Assembly: GCA_003550305.1 (NCBI GenBank)
Contig: QKYT01000615.1
Span: 40,270 to 57,290 of the forward strand
DNA from: Glomus cerebriforme
Lineage: Eukaryota > Glomeromycota > Glomeromycetes > Glomerales > Glomeraceae
Reading direction: 5' to 3'
Length of the DNA: 17,021 nt
Shown: in pieces, positions 16,989 to 17,021 of the stretch
How positions within the stretch are numbered: the stretch's first letter is position 1
Layout of the letters: the number at the start of each line of letters is the position of its first letter
Notes under the pieces: generated by a model
Seen by the model: only the letters and a program-made list of their open reading frames with translations
The model's database searches: none
What the model was told of the DNA's origin: nothing
Program-made: the position numbers and the translations under genes

Positions 16989-17021
16989 CTATTTTTATTA
17001 CATAAAAAATATTGAAATTTG

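Overview
The window looks like nuclear DNA of an arbuscular mycorrhizal fungus (Glomeromycotina, most likely Rhizophagus or a close relative). The evidence is the very AT-rich composition, short 69-88 bp GT-AG introns, and above all the diagnostic protein family: a four-cysteine zinc ribbon, an NWTS.NEKID linker, an EWIPYNQF block, a tyrosine-kinase-like (TKL) kinase domain, and a HPQAIYTSR tail. I recognise that architecture as the hugely expanded TKL kinases of Rhizophagus. A Sel1-repeat relic, another family expanded in these fungi, agrees. The species call is an inference.

Layout. 1-230: a foldback (inverted repeat) and an 11-bp tandem repeat. 366-812: a degenerate 13-bp minisatellite. 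1636-2360 (+): a dead TKL kinase with stops, frameshifts and a lost ATP-binding lobe, followed by an unidentified coding relic (2639-3045). 4094-7644 (-): the main gene, six exons that join in one frame to a predicted 1059-residue protein. It holds five successive zinc-ribbon/kinase-N-lobe modules, one per exon, feeding into a single catalytic C-lobe exon. All five introns are phase 0. 7645-8945: gene-poor upstream region. 8946-9274 (-): Sel1-repeat pseudogene. 10257-10738 (-): unidentified frameshifted relic. 12622-14066 (-): a second TKL kinase, with HRD changed to HKN (probable pseudokinase), an apparent frameshift near its start and a possibly premature stop. 15019-15246 (-): another coding relic.

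Two direct copies of a roughly 1.3-1.5 kb dispersed repeat (10823-12353 and 15725-16988) bracket the second kinase. The right copy carries a 398-bp insertion flanked by an 18-bp target-site duplication with an A-rich tail. The left copy is the matching empty site, so the insertion is a retroposon.

The most interesting feature is the exon array in the main gene. Every internal exon begins and ends in phase 0 at the same point of the kinase fold (between helix C and strand beta-4), so any combination of internal exons can be skipped in frame. This could be a multi-N-lobe protein, or a cassette system pairing different N-lobes with one C-lobe. Introns 1 and 3 resemble each other, as do introns 2 and 4, so the array seems to have grown by copying a two-exon block. 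The glycine loop and the ATP lysine are degraded in some modules and intact in the one next to the C-lobe.
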